Part shown: positions 63,139 to 64,000 of the stretch, in pieces | Layout of the letters: each line of letters begins with the position of its first letter | Numbering within the stretch: the stretch's first letter is position 1 | DNA from: Parapedobacter sp042666505 | GTDB lineage: Bacteria; Bacteroidota; Bacteroidia; Sphingobacteriales; Sphingobacteriaceae | Direction of reading: 5' to 3' | DNA length: 64,000 nucleotides | Assembly (NCBI RefSeq): GCF_042666505.1 | Contig: NZ_JBHTDN010000014.1 | Span: 16,376 to 80,375 of the forward strand | Program-made: the position numbers and the translations under genes | Notes under the pieces: model-generated | Databases searched by the model: none | What the model was told of the DNA's origin: nothing | The model's input: only the letters and a program-made list of their open reading frames with translations

Positions 63139-63252
63139 GAAGTTTTTCAAGCTGTATCCCAAACCACCCCCCGAGGTTGACTGTGCCATGCTCGCAAACT
63201 GGCCGTAGCTCTGCAGGTTCGCACCGATCCCTAACGTTGGCTTGATGAACAC
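63139..63252 (-). pseudogene. PorP/SprF-family fragment
   Basis: A minus-strand segment reads VFIKPTLGIGANLQSYGQFA and SMAQSTSGGGLGYSLKNF. The intact SprF-like protein at 54418 has VFIKRTFGIGANLRSYGEFA and GMAQFLFGGFGLGYSYQF at the same place. About 38 codons of a second family member survive, without start or remaining barrel. Confidence 0.75.
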
Positions 63253-63642
63253 CGCCGAGTGGCAGAACAATACGCAAGATATATGCGCGCGCATAAGTGG
63301 TAAATGTAAAATCCATAGACAGTAGATGTCGTGTTAATTATTCGTATCGGTAGCTCTATTAAGCCATCACCTTTACCGGTTTCCAACTCCTTAAATCACA
63401 ACAATCTTCCCCTGGGATTCGGTTTAAGTGACTTTCTGGCTGCAATGATAGTAATTTTCTTTCTTCAAATTCGAAAATTTTCTAAAAAAAGCAACACATC
63501 ATGGACGCCGATAAAACCCAGCTCTCTCCGCAGCGTTCCGAACGATTTTATCTCCCCTTGCGGAGATTTCTGCTTTTTTAACTTAAATTTGTTATTCCGT
63601 ACGCATGTCCTAGATGGTGTCCGCTTATAAATCGTTAACAAG
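63253..63642. other. Intergenic stretch
   Basis: No gene seen. A long-range inverted repeat CTCCGCA/TGCGGAG occurs near 63525-63566; meaning unclear. Confidence 0.3.
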
Positions 63643-64000
63643 ATGCCTAAAGAAACAGTTCAAGAAAAAGAGATTGCGCCCATTTCCTCTTTTGAGGAAT
63701 TTGGCGTAAGGCTGGCCAGCATGGCACCGGCGCTCGATGAAGAGACGGATCCGGTTGCTTACTTCGCACCGCAGATCGCTCAGATGGAGAAATTTGCGTT
63801 GGGTCCTTTCCAATGGTGTATTGTCGATTTTGCAAACCAGGAATTGTTTGAAATCGGCGGCATGATTGAAGAGTTTACCGGAAAGCCCTATACCTATTGG
63901 GTAGGCCAACCCGCCGACAAATACGTGGTAGAGCTCGCTAGGCCCGAACATATCCCGTATTGGATGGGGTATATCCAGTTTGTTTACGAATACATCCTTC
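63643..64000 (+). CDS. N-terminal part of a PAS-like/LuxR-type regulator (cut by window edge)
   Basis: From ATG 63643 an open frame runs to the window end: MPKETVQEKEIAPISSFEEF, then QMEKFALGPFQWCIVDFANQ, ELFEIGGMIEEFTGKPYTYW and LARPEHIPYWMGYIQFVYEY. Bacteroidota proteins with this beginning are, as I remember, PAS-like sensor parts of LuxR-type HTH regulators; the HTH itself is not in the window. About 119 residues seen. Identity is tentative. Confidence 0.5.
   Translation, partial: MPKETVQEKEIAPISSFEEFGVRLASMAPALDEETDPVAYFAPQIAQMEKFALGPFQWCIVDFANQELFEIGGMIEEFTGKPYTYWVGQPADKYVVELARPEHIPYWMGYIQFVYEYIL

Noticed and set aside
1..64000. tRNA, rRNA or riboswitch genes
   Set aside because: No cloverleaf, rRNA-like or known riboswitch sequence was seen by eye; a covariance search would be decisive.

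Overview
The window reads as a chromosome piece from a Bacteroidota bacterium, most likely family Sphingobacteriaceae (Parapedobacter/Olivibacter-like). The grounds are a SusC/SusD pair, a PorP/SprF protein next to a giant adhesin with a gliding-motility-type C-terminal domain, lipoprotein signals, and promoters of the Bacteroidota type (TAnnTTTG -7 box, TTTG -33 box). Genus is a guess; no rRNA or tRNA gene was seen. Statements about base composition are by eye, not calculated.

1-5.1 kb is an eroded accessory region. It holds the start of a polysaccharide flippase, broken remnants (HTH regulator, DUF1016/YhcG nuclease, a degenerate IS3-family element cut at one end), a frameshifted membrane-anchored protein, a 52-residue gene and an exported amidohydrolase. 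5.1-30 kb is a mosaic of small cargo genes: a TPR histidine kinase with LuxR-type response regulator, lipoproteins, glutamine cyclotransferase, a toxin-antitoxin remnant, an intact HTH/PIN pair, a thioredoxin lipoprotein, GNAT, a YczE-like membrane protein, a beta-lactamase-fold hydrolase, an AT-rich TetR/cytochrome-b-like/DUF3817 cluster, a CDGSH protein, an M48 protease and an FtsX/MacB-type permease. Between them lie many gene fragments and copies of a hairpin-plus-leader repeat.

30.0-49.5 kb is the main functional unit: a polysaccharide utilisation locus of nine tightly packed minus-strand genes (susC, susD, an FMN-attachment-motif protein, an exported FAD oxidoreductase, a GH31-like enzyme, a putative six-hairpin glycosidase, a GH2 enzyme, a second FAD oxidoreductase without a signal peptide, and a sodium:solute symporter), faced by a divergent GntR/LacI-type regulator. 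SusC/SusD would import a glycan fragment, the periplasmic enzymes would cut and possibly oxidise it, and the symporter would bring the product to the cytoplasm, where the second FAD enzyme acts. The joining of two FAD oxidoreductases with a protein carrying a covalent-flavin motif in one PUL is the most interesting feature here; substrate and chemistry are not known from sequence.

49.5-54.3 kb is a second mosaic (YdeI-like, SRPBCC, TlpA-like thioredoxin, dead antitoxin, HAD hydrolase with divergent Crp/Fnr regulator). 54.4-62.9 kb encodes a SprF-like protein and a 2506-residue adhesin with about twenty near-identical 66-residue repeats. A PorP/SprF fragment and the start of another gene end the window.
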